Shown: piece by piece, positions 24,958 through 35,700 of the stretch
How positions within the stretch are numbered: the first letter of the stretch is position 1
Layout of the letters: each line of letters starts with the position of its first letter
DNA from: an uncultured Armatimonadota bacterium
GTDB taxonomy: Bacteria; Armatimonadota; Fimbriimonadia; Fimbriimonadales; Fimbriimonadaceae
Direction: 5' to 3'
Length of the DNA stretch: 64,000 nucleotides
Assembly (NCBI GenBank): GCA_903927025.1
Contig: CAIYLG010000014.1
Span: forward strand, 124,001 to 188,000
Program-made: the position numbers and the translations under genes
The notes under the pieces: model-generated
Seen by the model: only the letters and a program-made list of their open reading frames with translations
Told to the model about the DNA's origin: nothing
Databases searched by the model: none

Positions 24958-25019
24958 TCGGCACCCGGCACAGCTCATCGGAACACGATGGGCCTTTGTG
25001 TTGCCAGGGAGTTCGTTAA

Positions 25020-26678
<1,659 letters not shown>

Positions 26679-26700
26679 TTTGCCCACAAAGGCAGGTTCG

Positions 26701-26735
26701 AGAGCCCCTCGCGAGAGTTACTCGCGGGGGGCTCT
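26701..26735 (+). terminator. groEL terminator
   Basis: A 15-bp stem (AGAGCCCCTCGCGAG with its complement, one T-G pair) and five-base loop lie 22 bp after the groEL stop, followed by a short T-rich stretch. Confidence 0.8.
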
Positions 26736-26770
26736 TACTTTTGCGGGCCCTTGGAGGTAAAAGCTTTGGT

Positions 26771-28012
26771 ATGACCGCCTATGAATTGGCTCGCAACATC
26801 TACGCTGAATGGGGCGTTGATGTAGAAGCCGCAATTGCTGCTGCACTATCGATTCCGATCTCTGTTCACTGCTGGCAGGCAGACGATGTAGCCGGATTTG
26901 AAGTGAAGTCTGGAGACGTCGATTCAGGCGGAATCATGGCTACAGGGAACTATCCTGGACGAGCTCGAAATGGAGACGAGCTCAGGCAAGACTATGACAA
27001 GGTGTTTTCCCTGGTACCAGGTGTGCACCGAGCAAACCTTCATGCAATCTACGCTGAGACGAACGGTTTGGCGATAGGCAGAGATGAACTCCAGGTAGAG
27101 CATTTTGAGCGATGGATCGACTGGGCGAACAGCATCGGGATCGGTCTGGACTTTAACCCAACCTACTTCGCGCATCCCAAAGCAGCCTCCGGATACACAT
27201 TATCCAGTGCCGATGATGAAGTTCGATCGTATTGGATTCGCCATGGAATTGTTTGCCGCTCTATCGCCGCGGCAATGGCGTCTCGCCAGGGAAGTGAGTG
27301 CGTCATTAACCACTGGATTCCAGATGGATCGAAGGATGCCACTGCAGACAGATGGTCGCCAAGAGCCCGACTCGTTGAAGCATTGGACGAGATTCTCAAC
27401 GAGCCTCTTGCGGGATGTACGGATGCGGTTGAGAGCAAGCTCTTTGGACTTGGCTCTGAGGACTATGTTGTCGGTTCGTTCGAGTTCTACTCCAGCTATG
27501 CTCTCTCCAGAGACACGGTGTTCTGTCTGGACATGGGGCACTTCCACCCAACAGAAACTATTTCTGACAAGCTCTCGGCATTAATGCAGTTCCATCCCCG
27601 TGTGCTCCTTCATACGAGCCGCCCCATGCGGTGGGACAGCGACCATGTCGTGTTGTTCAACGACGACCTTCGAGCGGTTTTCTCAGAACTAGGAAGGGGC
27701 GATGCGTTTGGACGAGCGATCATCGCTCTAGACTTCTTCGATGCAAGCATCAACCGAATCGGCGCTTACGTGGTCGGAGTGCGAGCGACACGAAAGGCGA
27801 TTTTGAGTGCGCTGCTGGAGCCAGCGGCCGAATTGCGACACTTGGAGCTTGAAGGGAAGAATGCACAGAAACTGGCCCTGATGGAGGAATTCAAGACGCT
27901 TCCGTTTGGTGCGATCTGGGACGAACTCTGCCATCGTGCTGATGTTCCCGTCGGGCGAAGCTGGATCTCTGAAATGGAAACCTACGAGGAGCGCGTTCTT
28001 TCGGCTCGATGA
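26771..28012 (+). CDS. rhaA: L-rhamnose isomerase
   Basis: 413 residues, matching the usual RhaA length and alignable end to end: SIPISVHCWQADDVAGFE, GGIMATGNYPGRARN, ANLHAIYAET, LDFNPTYFAHPKA, WIPDGSKD, DAVESKLFGLGSEDYVVGS, LDMGHFHPTETISDK, RPMRWDSDHVV and LDFFDASINRIGAYVVG. It converts L-rhamnose to L-rhamnulose in the cytoplasm, with Mn2+ bound by the VESK Glu and the DMGHFH Asp and His residues. The ATG at 26771 is preceded by GGAGGT at a slightly long 13-nt spacing. No rhamnulokinase or aldolase gene is adjacent, so the rest of the pathway is elsewhere. Confidence 0.96.
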   Translation: MTAYELARNIYAEWGVDVEAAIAAALSIPISVHCWQADDVAGFEVKSGDVDSGGIMATGNYPGRARNGDELRQDYDKVFSLVPGVHRANLHAIYAETNGLAIGRDELQVEHFERWIDWANSIGIGLDFNPTYFAHPKAASGYTLSSADDEVRSYWIRHGIVCRSIAAAMASRQGSECVINHWIPDGSKDATADRWSPRARLVEALDEILNEPLAGCTDAVESKLFGLGSEDYVVGSFEFYSSYALSRDTVFCLDMGHFHPTETISDKLSALMQFHPRVLLHTSRPMRWDSDHVVLFNDDLRAVFSELGRGDAFGRAIIALDFFDASINRIGAYVVGVRATRKAILSALLEPAAELRHLELEGKNAQKLALMEEFKTLPFGAIWDELCHRADVPVGRSWISEMETYEERVLSAR

Positions 28013-28259
28013 AGGTGTCGCAATTAAGGATCCCCAGGAATTTGGAGATGGCGATTGAAATTACTTGTCTCCAAGTCAGAATTGCATTGGTGTGAAGTAC
28101 CCGAAGCTTGGGATGCGCTTCGTCAACTTCTCAGAGGGCCGCTGGGTGCGACCAATCGACAGCAAGCTTTGCTTGGATTGCGTCAGATTCATTGGAAAAA
28201 CTCGCCAATTCTCATTAGTTGTGAACGATAGAGCTGCTCGTTCGTATAGAGTTAAGTGT

Positions 28260-30608
28260 GTGCATGGTGATCGCGCGAGACGTGTTTCGAGGGCTTTGGG
28301 ATTGATTGATCCTCGTTATCTTGCCCTAATGGGTTCTGGTGGGCTGGTTGCTGCCGCTCTCGTTGCGCCCACAGCGTTTCAGAAGCCAAAAACCGTAAAG
28401 CCAGTTCCATCCCCCAGCTTCGCTGGATCGGTTGCTCCTGTTGTCAAAAAGTATTGCGTCTCCTGCCATGCCGGCGGTGGCGCCCCTGCGGGGGTCGACC
28501 TGTCGAACTTCCCAGATGGTGCTTCGGTTCTCAAAGCGCGCGAGCTTTGGAGCCGCGTTTCACAGAATGTCTCCTCTGGCCACATGCCTCCCGATGGTGC
28601 TCCTGCACCAACGAAAGCGCAGCGCGAAGGGATGGTTCGATGGCTCGATCTGACGCTGGTTGGTGACTGTAAGCTCCAAGATCCGGGCCATGTCACCATG
28701 CGCAGGCTGAATCGGCGTGAGTATGACAACACGGTTCGCGACCTCATCGGAATGGATCTCAATCTATCGGAGGATTTCCCGTCGGATGACGTCGGATATG
28801 GATTCGATAATATTGGCGACGTCCTGTCCATCTCGCCGCTTTTGATGGAGAAATACCTCAAAGCCGCGGAGCAGGTGGCCACAAAGGTCATTGAGGTTCC
28901 CGACAATCGACCGATGCATTTTGATGCTGAAAACCTGAAGTTAACTCAGGGTGTGTCTATCTCGGAGCAGGGGCAGGTCTATTTCTTTAGCGAAGGCAAA
29001 GCTACCGTTGAGAAGTATCTCACGATGGGTGGAACCTACCGGTTCAAGGTTGAAGCCTACGGAGAGCAGGCAGGGCCGGATCCAGCAAAGCTCGCAATCC
29101 TAATTGATGGGAAACCCGTTCAAGTTTTTGAAGTCAAGGCAACTGTGGCTCATCCTGCTGTGTATGAGACGTCCCTTGAAGTGGACCCGGGCAAGCATGA
29201 GATTGGGATGACCTTCACCAATGACTACTATCGCCCCGGGCCTCCTCCCCAAGATAGAAATCTTGTTGTTAAGTATCTGGATGTATACAAGCCAGCAGCT
29301 AAGGCAACGGCTGCATCAGAAGCACAGAAAAGAATAGTTTTTGCATCTCCAGTGGGTGCTGACTGGAATACACCCGCCAAGCTGGTGCTGGCACGGTTTG
29401 CCAAGCGTGCGTTCCGGCGCCCTCCGACCGACGACGAACTGAGTCGCCTCGTCAAGATCGTGGACTATGTCAGGAAAGATGGTCAGCCTTATGAAAAGTG
29501 CATCCAGCTGTGCGTTCAGGCGATTCTGAGTTCTCCGCAGTTTCTTTTCAGGGTTGAGAGAGCGGACACATCTGCAAGCCTCAATTCATACGAACTCGCA
29601 TCAAGGCTGTCCTACTTCCTTTGGAGCTCAATGCCAGATGACGAACTTATGGCATTGGCTGGCTCTGGACAGCTTCAAAAGACGGAGACGCTGAAGGCAG
29701 AAGTCAAGCGGATGCTTCAGGATCCTCGAGCAGGATCTTTAGCGGACAACTTTGGCGAGGAATGGCTGAATTTGCGAAAGCTGGCGCTGATCAACCCAGA
29801 CCCAGCCCAGTTTCCAGACTTCGACGAGCATTTGAGATCGGCGATGATGACGGAAACCAAAATGTTCTTCAACGGAATCGTGAAGAATGATCGAAGCATC
29901 ATCGACTTTCTGGACGCCAAGTACACGTATGTAAACGGGCCCTTAGCAAAGCACTACGGAATGACTGGAGTGGATGGAGATGAGTTCAGAAAAGTCTCCC
30001 TTGAAGGAACACCTCGGGCAGGCGTCCTTACCCAAGCGAGTGTCCTTACCCTGACCTCAAACCCAACGCGCACGTCGCCGGTGAAAAGAGGGAAGTGGGT
30101 GCTCGAACAGATCCTCAACACGCCTCCGCCCCCTCCGCCGCCCAACGTAGCAGCACTTCCTGATGATGGAAAGCAGGTTGCTGCCGCGAGCCTGCGGGCA
30201 AAGATGGAACTTCACCGAAAGGATCCAGCCTGCGCAACATGCCACAAGAAGATGGATCCACTCGGGTTTAGCCTTGAGAACTTTGATGCGACAGGCGGAT
30301 GGCGATCCAAGGACGGGAACACTCCCATCGATGCCTCTGGTGTACTCCCAGACGGAACTAAATTCCAAGGGGCGGCTGAGCTGACTGGCCTCTTGATGAA
30401 GAAGAAAGCTGATTTTGTTAGAAGTCTCTCAGAAAAGCTTCTGACGTATTCAATCGGCCGTGGCGTAGAGTCCTATGACAGGTGCGCGGTCGATGCGATC
30501 GCGAAGACTTGTGAATCTACGGGGTATCGTTTTTCTTCTCTAGTAACTGCAGTTGTAACGAGCGACCCGTTCCGCAAGAAGCGGCCAGTCGGAGGAAAGA
30601 GCAAATGA
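28260..30608 (+). CDS. PSCyt-type cytochrome protein with DUF1587/1592/1588/1585-like domains
   Basis: 782 residues from a GTG placed 9 nt after a TATAGA box; the frame is open back to a TTG at 28065, but that extension does not read like protein. A hydrophobic segment (YLALMGSGGLVAAALVAP) is the export signal. A haem-type site follows (KKYCVSCHAGGGAPAGVDLS), then RRLNRREYDNTVRDLIG (DUF1587), a carbohydrate-binding-like region, FAKRAFRRPPTDDEL (DUF1595), ASRLSYFLWSSMPDDEL (DUF1592), TSPVKRGKWVLEQIL...CATCHKKMDPLGFSLENFDATG (DUF1588) and a C-terminal DUF1585. These are surface or periplasmic proteins of planctomycete-like bacteria, implicated in polysaccharide use or electron transfer without proven activity. 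The stop overlaps the DUF1552 gene by ATGA. Confidence 0.88.
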   Translation: MHGDRARRVSRALGLIDPRYLALMGSGGLVAAALVAPTAFQKPKTVKPVPSPSFAGSVAPVVKKYCVSCHAGGGAPAGVDLSNFPDGASVLKARELWSRVSQNVSSGHMPPDGAPAPTKAQREGMVRWLDLTLVGDCKLQDPGHVTMRRLNRREYDNTVRDLIGMDLNLSEDFPSDDVGYGFDNIGDVLSISPLLMEKYLKAAEQVATKVIEVPDNRPMHFDAENLKLTQGVSISEQGQVYFFSEGKATVEKYLTMGGTYRFKVEAYGEQAGPDPAKLAILIDGKPVQVFEVKATVAHPAVYETSLEVDPGKHEIGMTFTNDYYRPGPPPQDRNLVVKYLDVYKPAAKATAASEAQKRIVFASPVGADWNTPAKLVLARFAKRAFRRPPTDDELSRLVKIVDYVRKDGQPYEKCIQLCVQAILSSPQFLFRVERADTSASLNSYELASRLSYFLWSSMPDDELMALAGSGQLQKTETLKAEVKRMLQDPRAGSLADNFGEEWLNLRKLALINPDPAQFPDFDEHLRSAMMTETKMFFNGIVKNDRSIIDFLDAKYTYVNGPLAKHYGMTGVDGDEFRKVSLEGTPRAGVLTQASVLTLTSNPTRTSPVKRGKWVLEQILNTPPPPPPPNVAALPDDGKQVAAASLRAKMELHRKDPACATCHKKMDPLGFSLENFDATGGWRSKDGNTPIDASGVLPDGTKFQGAAELTGLLMKKKADFVRSLSEKLLTYSIGRGVESYDRCAVDAIAKTCESTGYRFSSLVTAVVTSDPFRKKRPVGGKSK

Positions 30609-31945
30609 GTCATGTGATTCCGCGAAGAACGTTTTTGAAGGGAATGGGCACTCTGATGGGATTGCCGCTTCTTGAAGCGATGATGCCCTTGTCCGCGCTT
30701 GCTTCCAGTCCCAAGCTTCGCACAACTCGAATGGCATTCCTGTTCGTGCCAAATGGCATGAGCATGCCGCAATGGACACCTGGCTCCGAGGGCGTTGGCT
30801 TTGCTCTGCCACAGGTTCTGGAACCTCTTCGTCCCCTTCAGGGAGAATTCTCGATTCTCACCGGTCTCTCACAGAGAAATGCATTTGCGTTGGGCGATGG
30901 CCCAGGCGACCATGCTCGATCTGCGGCCGCCTGGCTGACCGGAGTGCATCCAAAGAAGACAGCTGGTGCCGATATCAAAGCCGCCATCTCCGCAGACCAA
31001 GTGGCAGCGGTCAAAATGGGTCACTTGACTCCTTTTGCCTCGATTGAGATCGGCTGCGAGAGAGGTGCTGAGGCTGGCAATTGTGACTCTGGTTACAGCT
31101 GCGCGTATTCAAGCAACATCTCCTGGCGCGGTGAGGCAACTCCGATGGCCAAGGAGATTAATCCGAGGCTGGTGTTTGAGCGGCTGTTTGGAAAGGGTGA
31201 CAAGAACGAATCTATCGAAAGTCGATTGATGCGAACCCGGTACAACCACAGCGTGCTCGACTTCGTAATGGAAGATGCCAGCCGCCTGCGAACGCAGCTC
31301 GGCGACCGAGATCAGAAGAAGCTGGACGAATATTTCACCGCGGTGAGAGAAATCGAGGAGCGGCTCTCGAAGTTTGACCGGGCCACCGCCAACGTTGGTG
31401 CTGGCGGAACTCGAATTCCATCTGGGGTCCCTCATGATTATTCGGACCACATTCGCCTCATGGGCGACATGATGATTTTGGCGTTCCAGGCTGACCTCAC
31501 TCGCGTGGCAACGTTCATGTTTGCGAACGAAGGAAGCAACAGGAGCTACCCAACTGTCGGCGTACCCGAGGGGCACCATGATATGTCGCACCACGGCACT
31601 GACGCGGATAAGCTTAAAAAGAAAGCAATCATCGATCAGTTCCACGTTGCCCAGCTCAGCTACATTCTCCAGAAAATGCATGCAATCAAGGAGCCGGAGG
31701 GATCTCTTCTGGACAACTCGATGGTTGTCTACGGTGGAGGCATTGGTGACGGTGATCGCCACAACCATGACGATCTTCCAATTTTGATGGCAGGGCGTGG
31801 AAGCGGCACAGTTCACCAGGGCGTCCATGCGGTCTATCCGAATGGAACTCCTCTGAATAATCTGTTCCTGTCCATGCTGGACCGAATGGGAGTTCCAACC
31901 GAGAGCTTGGGCGACAGCACCGGCAAGATTCAGCATCTGTTTTAA
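30605..31945 (+). CDS. DUF1552 family exported protein
   Basis: 446 residues. IPRRTFLKGMGTLMGLPLLEAM is a twin-arginine-type signal, then TRMAFLFVPNGMSMPQWTP, FSILTGLSQRNAFALGDGPGDHARSAAAWLTGVHPKKT and MVVYGGGIGDGDRHNHDDLPILMAGRG. All are characteristic of DUF1552, a relative of DUF1501 with an alkaline-phosphatase/sulfatase-like outline. It is always paired with a DUF1592-type gene and here is translationally coupled to one (4-nt overlap). Probably exported folded, through Tat. Catalytic function not established. Confidence 0.93.
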   Translation: MSHVIPRRTFLKGMGTLMGLPLLEAMMPLSALASSPKLRTTRMAFLFVPNGMSMPQWTPGSEGVGFALPQVLEPLRPLQGEFSILTGLSQRNAFALGDGPGDHARSAAAWLTGVHPKKTAGADIKAAISADQVAAVKMGHLTPFASIEIGCERGAEAGNCDSGYSCAYSSNISWRGEATPMAKEINPRLVFERLFGKGDKNESIESRLMRTRYNHSVLDFVMEDASRLRTQLGDRDQKKLDEYFTAVREIEERLSKFDRATANVGAGGTRIPSGVPHDYSDHIRLMGDMMILAFQADLTRVATFMFANEGSNRSYPTVGVPEGHHDMSHHGTDADKLKKKAIIDQFHVAQLSYILQKMHAIKEPEGSLLDNSMVVYGGGIGDGDRHNHDDLPILMAGRGSGTVHQGVHAVYPNGTPLNNLFLSMLDRMGVPTESLGDSTGKIQHLF

Positions 31946-32004
31946 GGCAAAGTGTCACTTGATGCGCGAGAAATTCATTTCTCGGATTTGACCTGCGGAC
32001 ATTT

Positions 32005-32054
32005 GGGCCGTAAGGCCCGTCATATTTGCCAGGAGAAACAATTCTCCTGGCAAA
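32005..32054 (+). promoter_or_regulatory. Two adjacent hairpins before the cNMP-domain gene
   Basis: A small hairpin (GGGCC-GTAA-GGCCC) at 32005-32018 is followed by a perfect 13-bp inverted repeat (32025-32037 with 32042-32054, loop ACAA) ending 3 nt before the next ATG. There is no T run, so it is not a standard terminator. It could be an operator or an RNA structure that controls ribosome access. Confidence 0.55.
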
Positions 32055-32057
32055 TTC

Positions 32058-32528
32058 ATGAAAATCTCAGACGCGATACGCACCAGTTACCTTGCTGCGG
32101 GATTAGCGGCCGAGCATCTTGATTTTCTTGCCTCGATAGGTGAGGTTATTGAATTTGCGGCAGGCGAGGAGATCACGAGGCAGTTTGAGCCTGCCCGCGA
32201 TCTGATGATCCTCTGTCGGGGAAGTGCCCGCATCCATGGAGTTCTCGGCGAGCCAATTGGATGGATCAAGTCCGGAATGCCGATCGGAGAAGTCTCGTTT
32301 CTGGATGGTCGCCCCCGATCTGGCACTGTTGTCGCCCAGGATGCGTGCACCGTCCTAGTTTTGCCTGCCGAACCGCTTTTGGCCCGGATGACGCAATCTC
32401 CAGATTTTTCCTCAGTCATTCTTTGGAATATGTGTCAAGTGCTGTGCAGTCGTTTGCGTGCAACAAATCAGCATTTGGAGGCATTAATGGCGCTAGACGA
32501 GCAAGAATTACGTCCGAGAGCCGTTTAG
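32058..32528 (+). CDS. Cyclic-nucleotide-binding domain protein without DNA-binding domain
   Basis: 156 residues: one Crp/Fnr-type effector domain. The beta-roll is readable (FAAGEEITRQFEPARDLMILCRGSARIHG), and the phosphate-binding cassette is PIGEVSFLDGRPRSGTVVA (consensus GExALLxxxPRxAxVxA), with the key Glu and Arg kept, so cAMP or a similar nucleotide may bind. After the C helix the protein ends without helix-turn-helix, so it is not a standalone transcription factor. A 13-bp perfect inverted repeat lies right before the ATG. Neighbours give no clue about a partner. Confidence 0.82.
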   Translation: MKISDAIRTSYLAAGLAAEHLDFLASIGEVIEFAAGEEITRQFEPARDLMILCRGSARIHGVLGEPIGWIKSGMPIGEVSFLDGRPRSGTVVAQDACTVLVLPAEPLLARMTQSPDFSSVILWNMCQVLCSRLRATNQHLEALMALDEQELRPRAV

Positions 32529-32627
32529 TGAAACCAGGTTCAAATGAAGTGCGTCCAAGAGATTCGAAATATTCATAGTTCCAGTCGCACCATTCATTAA
32601 TGAAAGTGCGTCTAGCCTATGAGGTAA

Positions 32628-32660
32628 CTGCTGGTCGAATCCAGCAGGATGTTCTATAAT
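32628..32660 (+). promoter_or_regulatory. Inverted repeat and TATAAT box before the SBBP gene
   Basis: CTGCTGG, six bases, CCAGCAG (32628-32647) lies just ahead of a perfect TATAAT (32655-32660). The repeat occupies the -35 region, suggesting a regulated promoter for the large secreted protein downstream. Confidence 0.5.
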
Positions 32661-32770
32661 GTCCACGCAACCGTGTGAGGTACCCCTCAGGCGGTGGGTG
32701 TTCTGGTGACGTTCTGCCACTCGTTCAGCCATGCATTTGGGGTTCTACTCGATTTAGAGGTGTCGTACTT

Positions 32771-35700
32771 GTGCTCTTGTTAAGTAATAGCATTCGATGC
32801 GCTGGTTTGTTGGGGGCTGTTGGGCTAATTTTTGGCTCAGCACTCGCTAGCGGGCCGCAAAGCGCTACAAAATCGAAGCAGCTGTCTGTGCCATCGGCTC
32901 AACAGAAGCTGGATCAGGCTTCTGCTCGATTTATTCAAAATTCCGGCCAATGGTCGAAGAAGGCGCTGTTCCTGGCGCGGTCTCAAAATCTGAACGTTTG
33001 GCTAACGCCGCAGGGAGTTAAATTTGACTACTTCCAGCAGAAGCTGACTCAGAAGAAGAATGGCCGCAAGGGACAAGTCGTCACAATGTCATTTAAGGGC
33101 GGTGCTGCTCTTAATCCGGTAGGTGTTGGAGACCTCGGATTCAAGACTCAGTACTTCAAAGGCTCTGCCTCCAAGGCGCAAGCCGCAGGCAATTACCATG
33201 GTGTCGTGGCCAGCAATGTCTATCCTGGCGTTGATCTCCATGCGTATTTCGATCACGAGAAGCCTCGATACGATCTCGTGGTTGCTCCCAAGGCCGACGC
33301 CTCTGCTATCCGACTGAACTTCCACGGAGCTGACAAGACGTCGGTTGCAGGGAATACGATCAAACTGTCTACACAGATCGGATCGCTCTCGCAGGGCAAG
33401 CTCGTCGCTTACCAAATGGTGGGTTCAAAGCGAGTCATCGTTCCGGCGCAGTTTGTTGCGTTTGGCAAAAACGAGTTCGGTTTTAATCTCGGCGCCTATG
33501 ACCATTCCAAGCAGCTCGTGATCGACCCGCTTGTTTATGGCAGCTACTACGGCGGCGACGGTGGATTTGACTCAGTCAACAACATCGTCACGGACAATGC
33601 GGGCGGCGTGTACCTCACGGGCTACACCATGGCTCCAGACTTTCCTGTCATTGATGGACCCTATGGGTATTCATTGCATGGCGGAAAGGATGTCTTTGTA
33701 GCAAAGCTACAGGGCGACGCCTACAACGAAGACTATGCCGCGTACGTGGGTGGAACGCTGGACGACAACAGCCAGTACATCGCGGTTGACCCGTTTGGCG
33801 ACATTTGGATCGCAGGTCGAACGTTCTCGTCCGACTTTCCTGGCAACGAAGTCTATCAGCGGCCGAACGTTCAGTTCCTGACTCAGATGCAGGGTTTCCC
33901 GCCGGTTATCGGTGGCACCTTCCAACTGAGCTACCAGGACAACACTGGCTCCTTCACCACAGCTAACATCAAGTACAACGCAACACCTGCTCAGGTTCAG
34001 GCCGCGCTGGTCGCTGCAGCTGGTGCAGCTGGTGCTTCAATCACTGTTACTTCGAATCTTGGTCTGATCTCTGACGCGAACTCGGCAACCTACCGAATCA
34101 GTCTTCCGTGGAATCTTCCTGGGATGCTGTCCGTCAATCCATTTACGGACACGACGGTTGAAGCTAACCCCTTCTTTCCACCGATTCCTCCAGTGATTCC
34201 GGCGGTTTATGGGGTTACAAAGTATTCAGACATCTTCGTGATGAGATTCCAGCAGAGCTCAACAACTGTGCTTGATCCCACCACGGTTCAGGCTGTGAGG
34301 TTCTTTGGCGGCGACTTTGCCGAGACTCTGGCTGGCTTCTCGATCATGCCGCAGGCGAACCCTGCGACCACCGATCCGGTCATCCTGGCATTCGGTGGAA
34401 CGGTAGCCTCATCGGTTCCAGATATTTCTGGATACCCTGGTGGTCAGGTTGGCTACATTGCCAAGTACGCCTACTCAGGAACTTCAAACGCTTTCACGAT
34501 GGACTCGACTGTGAGTCGGTATGTCGCTGGTGGCAACGGCATCGATCTGACGGGTATTGCTTTGGACTTCCAAGGCAGCACATACGTCGGCGGAACGGTT
34601 CACTTCAACGGCAACGTTGATACGAGCCAGGCACCAGGCAATACTGTATTCACAACAACCTCCGGGGTATTCCCGAACGGTCAGTTGATTAGAAACGACG
34701 ACCTCTTCGTTCAGAAGTACTTCGCCGGAAGCGGCACTCTGGCTTACTCCGCTGTCATCGGTGGCAGCGACTACGATAACGCTGGTGGCTTAGACTTTGA
34801 CCTGGACGGAACCACGATCAACACGGGTAACTGTATCGCAGTTGACTCGAACCTTGATCTGTACATCGTGGGCGTCTCTGGATCCTTTAACTTCCCGAGA
34901 ACTCGAGGTGTGTTTGGTGAAGTCTTCACAAACGCAGCCAACGTCACGGTCACAAAGATCAATTCAGATGCTTCGAAGATTCTCTATTCGACGAACCTTC
35001 AGACAAGCGGCTTGGTGAATCCTTCCGGAATTTCACTTGATGCTAGAGGCGATGCCTTTATCACTGGAAATGTCCACGCCGATTACTACCTGTTCCCAGA
35101 CTCCTTCTCGGAGAATCCGGCCAACGCTGCCAACCCTAACGTTCCAGCAGCTGCTTCTGGCACTCCGATGGGTGCGATTCAGACAACCTCAGATGCATTG
35201 GTTCCAACGAACCTTCAACCAGGTTCGACAATGCCGACGGTTAAGGGCTTCCTTAACATCCTCGATCCTGCTGCCGACAAGCTGGTCTATGGCACCTACC
35301 TTGGTGGCCCTCTAGAAACCAGAGTCTTCGGACCCTACGTTGACAGCTTCGGCGACGTTTGGGTGAACGGTTGGTACACCGATCAGCGCATCTACGTCCT
35401 GTTCGATTCAAGCGGCAATCCGCATGTTTATGCGGACTACGCTTCTGATCCTAAGAACTGGCTGCCAGCTGCGATGATTTCGCCACAGGCGTTCAAGTCG
35501 ACTCCTGATGCTCACGGCGATCAAACGATTGCAGGTGTCCTGTACGGCATTCTGTCTCCGTCCTACCCCTTCTATATTCCCTGGAGCTGGGCTCCATCGA
35601 CGACGGCTCCTGGCGGACCAGTTCCGACAGTCGACGTCGACTATAGAATGGATGGTTGGCTCGACAAGCTGCGAGTAGGACTGGCTTCAGTCTCAAGTCT

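Noticed and set aside
28065-28259. TTG-initiated N-terminal extension of the DUF1592-type gene
   Set aside because: Composition unlike protein, and a -10-like box and signal peptide support the GTG at 28260.
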